A stretch of DNA of 64,000 nt, taken from the NCBI RefSeq assembly GCF_003865095.1, contig NZ_BHYK01000010.1, positions 82,368-146,367 on the forward strand, given 5' to 3'. The notes beneath the pieces are model-generated. The model made no database searches, was not told the DNA's origin, and worked only from the letters and a program-made list of their open reading frames with translations. Within the stretch, counting starts at the first letter, position 1; each line of letters opens with the position of its first letter. This document shows, in pieces, positions 24,829 through 33,328 of the stretch. The DNA comes from Clostridium tagluense. GTDB lineage: Bacteria > Bacillota > Clostridia > Clostridiales > Clostridiaceae. A program made the translations under genes and the position numbers.

Positions 24829-25040
24829 GATTTTTATCTCCATATGTTTTCTATTTAGTTTTAAATAATACGTAAGTATTCTGGTATTTTTGACTTGTTA
24901 TTTATTTTCATGGGCTTAAATTTACTATTTAACAAGTAACACTCATTTTATAGCTTTGAATATACAGGCTTTTGTAGTTATTCTAAGCCCCTACCTTAGG
25001 TTAGAGTCAATACATATTTAGCATATTTTTCAGTGAAATA

Positions 25041-25631
25041 TTATAATCTAACATTTTTAAATTGTGTTATAATTCGGTCATAACATTTTCTGATTTTACG
25101 TCTATTATCAGGTAATAAATTTATGTTTGATAACAATGCTATTTTTTCAACTACACCCTGTATAGACAAATCTTCTGTATCTATATGTTGTTTAAATATT
25201 TCGTTACTGAATCCTTTTATACAACTATCTATCTGCTGTGCAGCCCATGAATTTCCACCTTCACCACGGCCCCTTAGCCGTTTAAGTACGGTCTCCTTTG
25301 AAGCACATAATACAAAATGATTTATCAAAAATCCATCGTTCCTTAATTGAACAATAATTTCTTTAAAATACTGAGGATTGCTTATGGTCATTGGAACTAT
25401 TATTATACCCTTATACTTATTTGCAATATATTTTAGCATAGAAAAATTAAACTCACGCCACATTGAATAATTTTGAAAATCTCCACTATTTAATTCTTTT
25501 GGTATGTTTTTTCTTATAAAAAGTCCTATGTTTTCTGGATCATATATAAATGAATTTGGGATTCGTCTATGCAATTCATAAGAACTTTGAGTTTTTCCGA
25601 CACCAAATGCTCCATTAATCCAAATTATCAT
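25041..25631 (-). CDS. tmrB: TmrB-like tunicamycin resistance ATP-binding protein
   Basis: A 196-residue P-loop protein that follows Bacillus subtilis TmrB closely in layout. IIWINGAFGVGKTQSSYELHRR opens it (Walker A GAFGVGKT at 7-14), YDPENIGLFIRK follows, then GIIIVPMTISNPQYFKEII, and near the end ASKETVLKRLRGRGEGGNSWAAQQIDSCI. TmrB gives tunicamycin resistance, apparently by binding the drug at the membrane. Resistance here is inferred from the family. The gene starts 96 bp below the GrpB-like gene stop on the same strand. Confidence 0.88.
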   Translation of the reverse strand: MIIWINGAFGVGKTQSSYELHRRIPNSFIYDPENIGLFIRKNIPKELNSGDFQNYSMWREFNFSMLKYIANKYKGIIIVPMTISNPQYFKEIIVQLRNDGFLINHFVLCASKETVLKRLRGRGEGGNSWAAQQIDSCIKGFSNEIFKQHIDTEDLSIQGVVEKIALLSNINLLPDNRRKIRKCYDRIITQFKNVRL

Positions 25632-25727
25632 AATTATTACCTCGCTCTCTTCTCTGATATAAGTGAGATTCTTCTTGCCTCAAGAATTTATATAACTTCA
25701 TCTAATTCCTTAAAGGCAATTAGAAAG

Positions 25728-26303
25728 TTAATACCGTTTTCCAAATTCTTTTCTTGCTTGCTCTGTAATATTTTTGATAAAGTTAGACTTTGCATTTGTA
25801 TACCCCTCTCTATCAAATTCATACTTTTGTTTCAATTGTAATTTTAATTCTCCATATTTTTCTGCGATTTCAGGATATAATATCAAATAATCACGAAAAT
25901 ATAGTTCATCCCAATCACCACTATAACGCACATGAAGGTGATATGCTTGGCCAATAAATCCGCTTAGAGTATAGCCTTTCATAAACATCATATGTGGAGC
26001 AGGATTATTGGGTTGAGGACTATAATTATAACCAATGCCTTTGAGCAGAGAGATTATTTGCTCTGTTTCCATATGATTTTGTATTTCTAATAAAATATCA
26101 ATGGTAGGTTTCGCACGTAAATTACATACAGAGGTGCTTCCATAATGATTTATTCTTATAATATTATTTAAATCAATTGTTTGTTCAAGGGTATTTTTTT
26201 CAGACAAATATAAACCATGCCACATTGGATCATGTTCACTTAAAATAATGGGAAATAGTCTTCCTAATTCTTCACCATTCATTTCGTCTAATTGTTTTTC
26301 CAA
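25728..26303 (-). CDS. GrpB/UPF0157 nucleotidyltransferase-fold protein
   Basis: A 191-residue GrpB-domain protein (the domain fused to dephospho-CoA kinase in some bacteria). INHYGSTSVCNLRAKPTIDILLEI at about residues 51-74 is its G-S-T-S/x-D-I signature, and AYHLHVRYSGDWDELYFRDYL at about 121-141 the second conserved block. The fold is that of nucleotidyltransferases; activity is unknown. A TTG start at 26303 lies 8 nt after GGCGG. The gene begins inside the tail of a truncated phosphotransferase frame, suggesting that it was joined there by recombination. Confidence 0.75.
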   Translation of the reverse strand: MEKQLDEMNGEELGRLFPIILSEHDPMWHGLYLSEKNTLEQTIDLNNIIRINHYGSTSVCNLRAKPTIDILLEIQNHMETEQIISLLKGIGYNYSPQPNNPAPHMMFMKGYTLSGFIGQAYHLHVRYSGDWDELYFRDYLILYPEIAEKYGELKLQLKQKYEFDREGYTNAKSNFIKNITEQARKEFGKRY

Positions 26304-26457
26304 AATTATCACCGCCTAATATTAAAATTCTTAATTGCAAAAATTCTTGTCCATCTTTATCCTTAATATAATATTTCTTATCCTTTGACCAACCTTTTTC
26401 TATTTCAGAGACTATACTCCATTCAGGATACCCACTAATATCTTCAAAAAAATTCAT
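26272..26457 (-). pseudogene. N-terminal fragment of an aminoglycoside-phosphotransferase-like gene
   Basis: The first about 43 residues (ISGYPEWSIVSEIEKGWSKD, then KKYYIKDKDGQEFLQLRI) are the beginning of an APH-family kinase, whose normal continuation is LRISDIS. Homology then stops and the frame runs into the next gene. The complete relative at 57337 is about 307 residues, so more than four fifths of this one is lost. Confidence 0.7.
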
Positions 26458-26477
26458 GACTAAATATTTCTATTTTT

Positions 26478-27089
26478 CTAAATGAAATTTAAATAATCGG
26501 CGATAAATCTTGCTTGCAGTTCTCTGATTTTTTCTTTGAAATGAACATGATCTAAGTAAATATCAGTTCCTAAATTTCTAGTGAAGTTATACATATCTAT
26601 ACAGGGTATCTTATACTGCTCCATTATTTCTTTTGCAGCAATATCGTAAGCATAAACATCTTTACTATATCTTAAAAACCCCTCTTTTCTTGAATTATGA
26701 ATCTCATCTATAACTGGTGTTAATCCAACCCATATGATCTTAGTGGCCATAGCTTTTGATATTTCAATTATCTTAATTAAATTCATCTTGTAATCTTTCA
26801 ATTCAACCTGAACTTTATTTGAATCTTTATCTATTCGAACATCGTGTAAGCCACAGTTGATAAGTAATATTTCGTATTTTGTATTTTTTATATATTCCTC
26901 TGTTAAATACTCTATAACCATTCCACTATCCCCTGCATTAGCGCCAATCGGTTTGTCCAAATCTGTTAACGCTTGCTTCATACCCCTTTTTCTATCATAC
27001 TCAAATTTATGCTTTATCATATTCTTAAGATATGGACCATAGTGTATTGATACACTATCACCTATAACAAATATTTTTCGCTTATTTAT
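26478..27089 (-). CDS. SGNH/GDSL-family esterase with apparent ATA start
   Basis: About 203 residues. Block I FVIGDSVSIHYG contains the nucleophile Ser. ILLINCGLHDVR (block III with G-x-N-like) and DHVHFKEKIRELQARFIADYL (block V with catalytic His) follow. SGNH enzymes remove acyl or acetyl groups from sugars, lipids or cell wall. The first ATG at 27020 would cut off the GDS block. The frame is open upstream to 27089, where ATA AAT AAG follows a perfect GGGAGG (27098-27103) with an 8-nt spacer. The start codon therefore seems to be mutated from ATG to ATA, or ATA is used. The gene may be translationally silenced. Confidence 0.75.
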   Translation of the reverse strand: MNKRKIFVIGDSVSIHYGPYLKNMIKHKFEYDRKRGMKQALTDLDKPIGANAGDSGMVIEYLTEEYIKNTKYEILLINCGLHDVRIDKDSNKVQVELKDYKMNLIKIIEISKAMATKIIWVGLTPVIDEIHNSRKEGFLRYSKDVYAYDIAAKEIMEQYKIPCIDMYNFTRNLGTDIYLDHVHFKEKIRELQARFIADYLNFI

Positions 27090-27139
27090 TAGATTTTCCT
27101 CCCGTTATTTTGACATGATTTTAATGTTGTTTAATTATA

Positions 27140-27640
27140 TTAATGTCCAAAAGAACTTATTAGCCAAGGTGAATTTTTATCTTTTCTAGTTAAAGTATAA
27201 CTATATTCATCCCTCCCACTGTCACTGGGACCTACCCCCTCTTTTTTATATTTAACTTCAAAGACTACTTTAAAAATAGCTACATTCTCTAATTCTAATT
27301 TTTCTTTTTCCATATCTATTATCTGGCTCTTTTTCATCTGGCGTAGATAGACTTCCTTATTTGTTTGATCAGTATCTTCAAATATATTTATAACTTTAAT
27401 ATATTCTAAATTATCAAATCCCCAACTTGATTCTGAAGAATGATATTTTTCAATTGTTAACATATTCATTCCCTTCAAATTCTTTTGGTTATAATATTTA
27501 TAAAAATGTTCTATAACCTCCTTTGGCTTTAATAAAGCAATTTGTGCCTTCTTATCCTTTGAATTTTGGGTTGCACATCCTGTTATAATCATTAACAAAC
27601 ATAAAATTGTTAATCCAATTTTCTTATTAATAATAACCAC
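27140..27640 (-). CDS. Lipoprotein, hypothetical
   Basis: A 166-residue exported lipoprotein. A basic start (INKKIGL), a hydrophobic stretch TILCLLMIITGC and a lipobox (I-T-G-C) with the lipidated Cys at about residue 22 are visible. The mature part (KPKEVIEHFYKYYNQKNLKGMNMLT) looks like an NTF2-like or DUF4829-type domain. It would be anchored on the outer face of the membrane. The start is uncertain: AAGGGG overlaps the GTG used here. Confidence 0.7.
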   Translation of the reverse strand: MVIINKKIGLTILCLLMIITGCATQNSKDKKAQIALLKPKEVIEHFYKYYNQKNLKGMNMLTIEKYHSSESSWGFDNLEYIKVINIFEDTDQTNKEVYLRQMKKSQIIDMEKEKLELENVAIFKVVFEVKYKKEGVGPSDSGRDEYSYTLTRKDKNSPWLISSFGH

Positions 27641-27691
27641 CCCTTCTAAATATATATTTTTAATAAAATTTAAACTTCTTAGAAATTATAA

Positions 27692-28288
27692 CTACTCTTT
27701 AGTAAATTCCATAATATAATCTTTAAGCTGTGAACCACATCTCATTAGTTCACCCATTACTCTCTCTACACCATTTTCTGTAGTAAACCAATTGTCCCTG
27801 TTTATTCCTTGAACGTCAGATGGACAAATAATTATTTCGATATCTGGGTATGCCAATTGATAGTACATATAACAACGTCTTGCATGGAAAGACTTACAAC
27901 ATATTATTGCTTTATTTATATGCAAATTTAGTTTGTCTGTAATTTCACGAGATTTAAACGCATTTTCATATGTGAACTGCGCATCTTCTTCTTTTAAAAT
28001 TGAATTTTCATCAACAGCATTTTTAATCAAAACATTTTTTAAAAAATCCCATTCCGTATGATATGTGCCATTATATTTTTCTGCTTTTGATGATGGGTTA
28101 GGAAAGTATCCACGTTTAACACTGTATTTACCAGATGGAAGGATAAGTGGAGCATATTTGTTTTTCCAGAGTTCTGCTGCATTTTCTGCTAATTCAGCAT
28201 AAGAGCCTCCAGGTATAAAGATAATATCTGCTTTTTTAGGATTACTCTCAAGAAAAATAAAATTCGTAATATCATCAATTGTTTTCAT
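27692..28288 (-). CDS. YdcF-like (DUF218) protein, cytoplasmic
   Basis: A 198-residue DUF218/YdcF-family protein without membrane segments. It has DIIFIPGGSYAELAENAAELWK near residues 20-41 (the G-G/S turn after strand 1), YTYENA-like TYENAFKSREI at about 105-115, and AIICCKSFHARRCYMYYQLAYP at about 127-148 (K-S-F-H-A-R-R, the conserved substrate block). The family is of uncertain function; members bind SAM or act in envelope biogenesis. A second, membrane-anchored relative is at 41780. Confidence 0.78.
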   Translation of the reverse strand: MKTIDDITNFIFLESNPKKADIIFIPGGSYAELAENAAELWKNKYAPLILPSGKYSVKRGYFPNPSSKAEKYNGTYHTEWDFLKNVLIKNAVDENSILKEEDAQFTYENAFKSREITDKLNLHINKAIICCKSFHARRCYMYYQLAYPDIEIIICPSDVQGINRDNWFTTENGVERVMGELMRCGSQLKDYIMEFTKE

Positions 28289-28385
28289 ATTAGCCCCCTA
28301 TAAATTGTGTGCTGTTTCTAATGTTTTTAAATTTAAGATGGTTATTATCTTTGATTTTGGAAGGTAACTTTGCCATGGCGTAAAT

Positions 28386-28676
28386 TCAACCTATATATAG
28401 ATTATAACCCATAAATTTACACAAATCCATATAAAAAATCCACCAACTAAGGTGGATAAAAGTGTTTAAAATTTCATTGCACCTTTTTATAAAGCCCATT
28501 ATACCTATTGTAATCATTATTGAGGCTACTAAAATTCCAATAATATAAAGTATGCCTAATAGTGGTATAAAAATAAAGATAAATGAACATAATGCTGCAA
28601 TCTGTAACATCTTATATTGATTCCATTTTTCATCAGACTCTTTCACTAAACCAAATTGTTCTTGTTTTTCCGCCAT
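28386..28676 (-). CDS. Small membrane protein with repeat-encoded C-terminus
   Basis: A 96-residue protein with two hydrophobic segments (about residues 25-60) after a charged start (AEKQEQFGLVKESDEKWNQY). Its last about 30 residues (ILNTFIHLSWWIFYMDLCKF on to the stop) are not typical protein sequence. They are read through a terminator-type hairpin (28439-28456) and the 47-50 bp repeat that also occurs at 47923 and 60836. The native C-terminus has probably been replaced when the repeat arrived. Confidence 0.6.
   Translation of the reverse strand: MAEKQEQFGLVKESDEKWNQYKMLQIAALCSFIFIFIPLLGILYIIGILVASIMITIGIMGFIKRCNEILNTFIHLSWWIFYMDLCKFMGYNLYIG
28389..28437 (-). repeat. Junction repeat, copy A
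   Basis: On the minus strand TTTGTGTAAATTTATGG-TTATAATCTATATATAGG; near-identical to copies B (47923-47971) and C (60836-60884). TATAAT inside could act as a -10. Just upstream on the minus strand is the hairpin TCCACC-loop-GGTGGA with a T6 tail. Confidence 0.8.
28439..28456 (-). terminator. Terminator hairpin next to junction repeat A
   Basis: TCCACC (28439-28444) / GGTGGA (28451-28456), loop of 6, followed on the minus strand by TTTTTT. It lies inside the reading frame of the small membrane protein. Confidence 0.7.
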
Positions 28677-28734
28677 ATCCTATTGAGAACTAATTTTACT
28701 GTGTTTTTCTCTATTAGTCTGTGATATTTAGAAT

Positions 28735-29154
28735 TTAATAGTTAGGGTTAGAAATTCCATATCTTCTAGGATCACTATCTCCAATAAGATTGATTTTTAT
28801 ATTCGGATCTCCTTTTATTTCTATAGTGTAAGTCTTTTGATCATTATCATAATAATAGTTGCTTATTTTATTATCTTGTTTCATTTCCTTTAGCACTGAA
28901 TTAAAGAATTCTCTACACTTATTAACATCATACTTGCTATAATAAATATCAGTTGGAGTTTTAAATAGCCATACAGAATTAGGTGGTAATGGTATATCTA
29001 CTTTTGTACTATCTAAATAGATAACAGTGTAGGTATGCTGGAAAAAAACATTACTCTTTGTAATAATATTAAAGTCATAATTAGATAAATACAATACTAA
29101 AAAAATTGTTAGCGGGACAATAACAATTACACTAAGATATATCTTGTATTTCAT
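28735..29154 (-). CDS. Membrane-anchored hypothetical protein
   Basis: A 139-residue protein with an N-terminal membrane anchor (YLSVIVIVPLTIFLVLYL, residues about 5-22) and an exported domain of unknown family rich in Tyr and Asp (PPNSVWLFKTPTDIYYSKYD). The ATG at 29154 overlaps the end of the upstream gene by 23 bp, so translation is probably coupled to it. Both encode N-anchored extracytoplasmic proteins and may work together. Confidence 0.6.
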   Translation of the reverse strand: MKYKIYLSVIVIVPLTIFLVLYLSNYDFNIITKSNVFFQHTYTVIYLDSTKVDIPLPPNSVWLFKTPTDIYYSKYDVNKCREFFNSVLKEMKQDNKISNYYYDNDQKTYTIEIKGDPNIKINLIGDSDPRRYGISNPNY

Positions 29155-29431
29155 TCTTTTCAGAAACAATTACTGTAGCTTTCCTTGGATTATTTTTGAA
29201 CTTCACTGAGGCAATAAACATACCCATAGTCTTATCATATGTCACTTCTACTTTTTCAGGAACTTCGTATTTAAAAGTTTCTAATCCTAATAAATACTCA
29301 ACTACATTATTTGAAATAGCTTGTTTCTTATTCTTTTGATCCAAATTACTTTTATAATATATTCCTGTACCTGAAGCAATTATTATAAGTAATATAACAC
29401 TGTAAATTGTAAGTAGTTTTTTCTTTTTCAT
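29132..29431 (-). CDS. DUF3139-like membrane-anchored protein
   Basis: A 99-residue protein: basic start KKKKL, one membrane helix (LTIYSVILLIIIASGTGIYY), then a short exported domain with V-V-E-Y-L-L-G and VEVTYDKTMGMFIASVKFKN, the pattern of the DUF3139 family (unknown function). ATG 29431 is chosen for the AAAGGGGGAG just upstream. It overlaps the next gene downstream by 23 bp, an operon pair. Confidence 0.65.
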   Translation of the reverse strand: MKKKKLLTIYSVILLIIIASGTGIYYKSNLDQKNKKQAISNNVVEYLLGLETFKYEVPEKVEVTYDKTMGMFIASVKFKNNPRKATVIVSEKNEIQDIS

Positions 29432-29481
29432 AATTTTCTCCCCCTTAGTTTTAAGTTGCATAAAATATGAAAAACAAATAT

Positions 29482-29892
29482 TTATCTGATTCCGCAATAC
29501 TCCTCAATTCTAGCTTTTGAACTAATCATATCACTTGAACTTTGTACAATTTCTAATATTACCTTACCATGAAAAGCCTTTAATATATTGGTGAAAATAT
29601 ACTTGAAATCTATATTACCTTGTCCTATAGGTAGATGTTCATGAATCACTTCTAGATCTCTATCTGCAATATGTAGTATCTTAGGCATCTTTATTGTAAT
29701 CATAGATTTAAGATGCTCATAGCTATCTATATGAGCTATATCAAGAAGGAATTGAAGATTGGGGTTTTGTAGAAACATAATTTCTAGCTCATTTGTACTT
29801 TCCACCTTTAGACATTGAAGTAAACTATAATGGTGATTAATAAGACATTTATACAATTGTTTAAATATCACATATTTACGATTAAAGAACAA
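29482..29892 (-). pseudogene. C-terminal half of a sugar-phosphate isomerase/epimerase-like TIM barrel
   Basis: A 136-residue frame. The middle and end match xylose-isomerase-like TIM barrels (AP endonuclease 2 family): LQFLLDIAHIDSYEHLKSMI (metal-binding D-x-x-H), KILHIADRDLEVIHEHLPIG and GQGNIDFKYIF. Intact members have about 260-280 residues, and the N-terminal strands with the first metal ligands are absent. No good ribosome binding site is seen at its ATG, so it is probably a remnant. Confidence 0.65.
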
Positions 29893-29907
29893 TAATAATT
29901 CGACCTA

Positions 29908-30084
29908 TTAAAACTTTCCTAATAATACTAATAATATTAAAAAAACTCCTATAAATCTACCAACATATTTAACAGATTCACTTGGTTCTGTGCCTTCTTT
30001 AAACATCCATCCTCTACCAAACATAAATGTTTGTTTTGGAAATATAATTGCAAGAACACCTAAAATTAATAGAATAAAGTTCAT
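29908..30084 (-). CDS. DUF6199-like small membrane protein
   Basis: A 58-residue protein: one membrane helix NFILLILGVLAIIFPKQTF, a conserved-looking loop FGRGWMFKEGTEPSE, and a second helix YVGRFIGVFLILLVLLG. The loop resembles the DUF6199 pattern of small Firmicute membrane proteins. ATG 30084 is preceded by GGAGGTG at 10 nt. It starts 8 bp after the end of the GNAT upstream and is probably co-transcribed. Confidence 0.65.
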   Translation of the reverse strand: MNFILLILGVLAIIFPKQTFMFGRGWMFKEGTEPSESVKYVGRFIGVFLILLVLLGKF

Positions 30085-30091
30085 ACATAAT

Positions 30092-30643
30092 TCACCTCCA
30101 TTCACATTTAAGGATTGAATAGTTAAGTTGATCATATTTATCTTCATTAATCCAATAATGCTCTCTTAGCCTTCCATCCAATTTAAAACCAAATTTCTCC
30201 AAAAGTTTTATAGATGGTATATTGTTTGATGACGTTGTTGCATATATTTTATTTAGATTCAATTCATTATTTGCAAAAGATTTCTCTATAAATTGTGCCA
30301 ATAGAATAATTCCTAAACCCTTTTTTCTATTACGACTTGGTATATAGTATCCAAATTCGGCACTATGATTTCTTGAATTAAAATCAAATAGTGTAATTCT
30401 TCCTAGCGGTTTATTTTCAGCTGCTTTTTTGATTAATATGTAGGTCTTTTGTTTTTCCTCAGAGATTGACTTTAATGTTTTATGTGCATATTGATCAAAG
30501 CGTTGTGGCAGGTTGAGAGGGCGACAAGTATATTGTTCAAAGTCTTTTTCTTCAATGTTCCAATTGAAAAGTTCTTGAAGATAATCTTCTCTTAGTGAGA
30601 TTAATTCATAATCTCCATTGGGCTTTAAAAATCTACTATTCAT
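30092..30643 (-). CDS. GNAT acetyltransferase, RimJ/RimL type
   Basis: A 183-residue acetyltransferase_3-type GNAT. YELISLREDYLQELFNWNIEE opens it. SAEFGYYIPSRNRKKGLGIILLAQFI is the acetyl-CoA strand and loop (R-K-K-G-L-G) at about residues 100-125. SSNNIPSIKLLEKFGFKLDGRLREHYW closes it in the way typical of RimJ/L and polyamine-type enzymes. ATG 30643 follows AAGGAGG at 6 nt. Substrate unknown. Confidence 0.85.
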   Translation of the reverse strand: MNSRFLKPNGDYELISLREDYLQELFNWNIEEKDFEQYTCRPLNLPQRFDQYAHKTLKSISEEKQKTYILIKKAAENKPLGRITLFDFNSRNHSAEFGYYIPSRNRKKGLGIILLAQFIEKSFANNELNLNKIYATTSSNNIPSIKLLEKFGFKLDGRLREHYWINEDKYDQLNYSILKCEWR

Positions 30644-30741
30644 AAGTTCCTCCTTATTAATTTTGCTCAATAGTTTTTATATAACGATATTTTTTTAATT
30701 TTTTTATAACTTCTACTTAATTAATCATTATTATATAAATA

Positions 30742-31197
30742 TCATTTTCTTCTTAAAATATAGGTTCCGACATAAAAACCATAGCGCTCGTAAAACGGCA
30801 ATGCTTCCTCATTTGAATAAACTACACCAATTTGAATATTTGTTATTCCATTTAATTTGAACCAACTCAAAGAACTCTCCATAAGTTTTCCACCTAAGCC
30901 AAATTTCCGATAATCATTTTCAATATATATAGATTCTATTTCTCCTAAATTATCATTTATTGAACTCAAACAATATCCTACATAATTCTCAGTTTCACTA
31001 TTCCAAAGCATATCTATTTTTATAGTACCGGTTTGTGCTTTTTCATAAATAGATTTGATTCTTTTATCAAAGGTGAATTTTTCGAATTTACTCTTAAAAT
31101 AAATTGATTTATCAAAGTGAACACAATTAAGTTGCTCCCATAATGGCTTTATAAGTTCAAGTTCTTTTATACTTTTTTCAACTATACAAATATTCAT
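30742..31197 (-). CDS. GNAT acetyltransferase
   Basis: A 151-residue GNAT. LGEIESIYIENDYRKFGLGGKLMESSLSWF is the acetyl-CoA block at about residues 84-113 (R-K-F-G-L-G-G), and VYSNEEALPFYERYGF the C-terminal helix-strand. The N-terminus (IKELELIKPLWEQLNCVHF) belongs to the group that starts with a helix reaching toward the acceptor site. GGAGGGA precedes ATG. A single gene, same strand as its neighbours. Confidence 0.85.
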   Translation of the reverse strand: MNICIVEKSIKELELIKPLWEQLNCVHFDKSIYFKSKFEKFTFDKRIKSIYEKAQTGTIKIDMLWNSETENYVGYCLSSINDNLGEIESIYIENDYRKFGLGGKLMESSLSWFKLNGITNIQIGVVYSNEEALPFYERYGFYVGTYILRRK

Positions 31198-31286
31198 AAA
31201 TCCCTCCAGATTAAATTTAGACTGCCTTCACAATAAGTGGATATTTTCGCTTTATATAATTTCAATGAAAATTTTTAATCTTCATT

Positions 31287-31907
31287 TTAAAAATTAAAGG
31301 TATTTTCTACAACATTGGGCAAAACACTATAAATAGATTTACCAATTCTTTCTTCAAAATACTTCTGTATTTCAAAGGTTGCTTTCCATTTTTCAATTGT
31401 ATATTCATTTACTCCATGTCTCAAAGCAACATCTAGTATTCTTTTTTCAATTAAACAATAGCCTGTAGGTAAAGCTAATGCGTCACATAATTGAATTAAT
31501 TTATCATAAGCTGATAGATCGATATTATCTAAGTAATCTTTAACAAATTTGTATTCCTCATCTGAACAATCCCATTTTCCAAATACAGCATCAATGTTTT
31601 TATAAGGGAAGGAATGAGAGATACAAATTCTCGCTAATAAATCATAGCCTTTTTTCATTGAAAAGTTATACCCATCTATACTATGCCGCATACTTGTTAC
31701 ACCGTATCGTCTCCCTATATCATGTAGCATTCCGAGTACTAATGCAATATTTCCATCTAGCTCCTTATCTTCTTTAGCAATTAATTCTGCCGCTTTGCCT
31801 ACATATAATGAATGTTCTCTCCAAGGTCCTGGATTTAATTTACTTCCTTCATCTAAAATCAACTTTGCTTCTTCTATGCTAGGTACACTTAAATTTAATT
31901 CTCTCAT
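31287..31907 (-). CDS. HD-domain phosphohydrolase
   Basis: A 206-residue HD protein. H33 (REHSLYVGKAAELIA), the H-D pair in LGMLHDIGRR at about residues 57-66 and the distal Asp in IQLCDALALPTGY supply the metal ligands. The family hydrolyses phosphomonoesters of nucleotides and similar compounds. RILDVALRHGVNEYTIEKWK near the end is also found in the truncated copy at 60616, about 29 kb away, showing that this cassette type has been present more than once. Confidence 0.85.
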   Translation of the reverse strand: MRELNLSVPSIEEAKLILDEGSKLNPGPWREHSLYVGKAAELIAKEDKELDGNIALVLGMLHDIGRRYGVTSMRHSIDGYNFSMKKGYDLLARICISHSFPYKNIDAVFGKWDCSDEEYKFVKDYLDNIDLSAYDKLIQLCDALALPTGYCLIEKRILDVALRHGVNEYTIEKWKATFEIQKYFEERIGKSIYSVLPNVVENTFNF

Positions 31908-31980
31908 TTTATCCTCCTCTAAATTATAAACTTTTTAAAATTTAAACTCAAAAATGCTATCATTAATGATAAATTAGAAA

Positions 31981-32478
31981 CTAAGTTCTATCCCCCAGCG
32001 TCCATTTTTCACTTACTTTATCTTCACCTTTATAATAATCCACGTTTTGGTTACTTTGGTATATCTCCTGATATGGTAAAATGTTTATTTTTCCTGAATC
32101 AGGATATTCACAGACATCTAGGCCCACATTGGTACCTATATCAATGAACATGCACGGTGCCTCTGTATGATTATAAAGTTGATGAGCACCTTCTGGTCCA
32201 ATTTCAAAAAATACAATATCGCCTTTATTTAATTCCACAAATTTATTGGGTGTTCGAAGTGTAGCTTTTCCAGATAAAATTACAAATATCTCTTCGGAGT
32301 TTCTATGAAAATGATAGGGGTAAGAATATTTACCCGGATCAAGAGATCTTACATCAAATTGTAAATGCTTTGATTTAACTATTTCTGACAACTTCTGACT
32401 GGTATGCCAAGAGAATTCTGGAATAGGTGATTGTCTGAGTTCAAATGACATATTTTCTTCAGTGAATATCTGTGCCAT
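31981..32478 (-). CDS. Cupin-domain protein
   Basis: A 165-residue single-domain cupin. Motif 1 is YPYHFHRNSEEIFVILSGKATLR at about residues 53-75 (H-x-H, E as metal ligands), motif 2 is GDIVFFEIGPEGAHQLYNHTEAP at about 85-107 (G-x-x-H). It probably binds a metal and acts as a sugar isomerase, dioxygenase or small-molecule sensor; the sequence does not say which. GGAGGAG precedes the ATG. Confidence 0.82.
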   Translation of the reverse strand: MAQIFTEENMSFELRQSPIPEFSWHTSQKLSEIVKSKHLQFDVRSLDPGKYSYPYHFHRNSEEIFVILSGKATLRTPNKFVELNKGDIVFFEIGPEGAHQLYNHTEAPCMFIDIGTNVGLDVCEYPDSGKINILPYQEIYQSNQNVDYYKGEDKVSEKWTLGDRT

Positions 32479-32497
32479 TTAAATTCTCCTCCTTTTT

Positions 32498-33262
32498 TTA
32501 TTTAATTTCTTCGTCATACTTTTTAATTACTTTAATTTCTTTATCAATTAATTCTTTTATAGTTATATGCCAAACCTTTTTTTCTAAATCTGCAATCTTT
32601 TCAGTTTCTTTAATAAGAATAGGTTTGGTACCAATATATTTATACTCATAATCATAATATGTGCCTGCATTTTCTCTAACATTTGATTTAATTAATTTGC
32701 TTTCAGCATCAAATACAGGGGAGGTGATTTTTTCAAGGTCACTATTTTTTATAAATTTTGATGCTTCTTTATCCCATAGCCAATGATAGTATGGTACATT
32801 AGGCGCAGCAGGGAGAAATTGCTGTATTCTAATATCCTTATATCCATCAAAATTCATATCTTCAATTATTATACCTAACTGATCACCATCCGGAGTACTT
32901 GTAGCATTGAATACTAATTCTTGCAATTTTTCTTTGTTTTCAACCTCATTGTATACTTCAATCTTGCTTGCACTGTATAAAGTATCTTTTTTCTGACCAT
33001 ATACTTTAAATGTGTACTCAGGTAATGATGGATGGATTTTATCCTTTAAAATAATAAATGGTTCTATGGATGATTTAGTAGGGTTTTGAGATGTTTGCTC
33101 CGTAGATATACTTTTATTTTCATCTACATGAGCGCTATTAGCAGGTTGAGTTTTAGGTTCTGCTACTTGATTTTGTGGATTTGTGGTTTTACTACACCCT
33201 GAACATAATAGCGCAATTAAAACAATTGACAGTCCCGTAGAAATTCTATTATTTATTTTCAT
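32498..33262 (-). CDS. Lipoprotein with FG-GAP/XAC2610-like domain
   Basis: A 254-residue lipoprotein. The signal segment GLSIVLIALLCSGC has a lipobox (C-S-G-C, Cys at about 23), then a low-complexity linker rich in Thr, Gln and Asn (residues 24-66). The mature domain contains IIIEDMNFDGYKDIRIQQF, a D-x-N-x-D-G-x-x-D calcium-type loop found in XAC2610-like proteins. It sits on the outer face of the membrane; function unknown. Confidence 0.75.
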   Translation of the reverse strand: MKINNRISTGLSIVLIALLCSGCSKTTNPQNQVAEPKTQPANSAHVDENKSISTEQTSQNPTKSSIEPFIILKDKIHPSLPEYTFKVYGQKKDTLYSASKIEVYNEVENKEKLQELVFNATSTPDGDQLGIIIEDMNFDGYKDIRIQQFLPAAPNVPYYHWLWDKEASKFIKNSDLEKITSPVFDAESKLIKSNVRENAGTYYDYEYKYIGTKPILIKETEKIADLEKKVWHITIKELIDKEIKVIKKYDEEIK

Positions 33263-33328
33263 TTAGAATCGCTCCTTTGAATTCGGATCAAAACTTACAG
33301 AATTCATAATTCCACTTACCCTTTCTAT

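Noticed and set aside
30670..30720. CGTTATATAAAAA between two GNATs as an attC end
   Set aside because: The stretch is almost pure A/T and GTTATAT-like strings are expected by chance; no opposite core was found.
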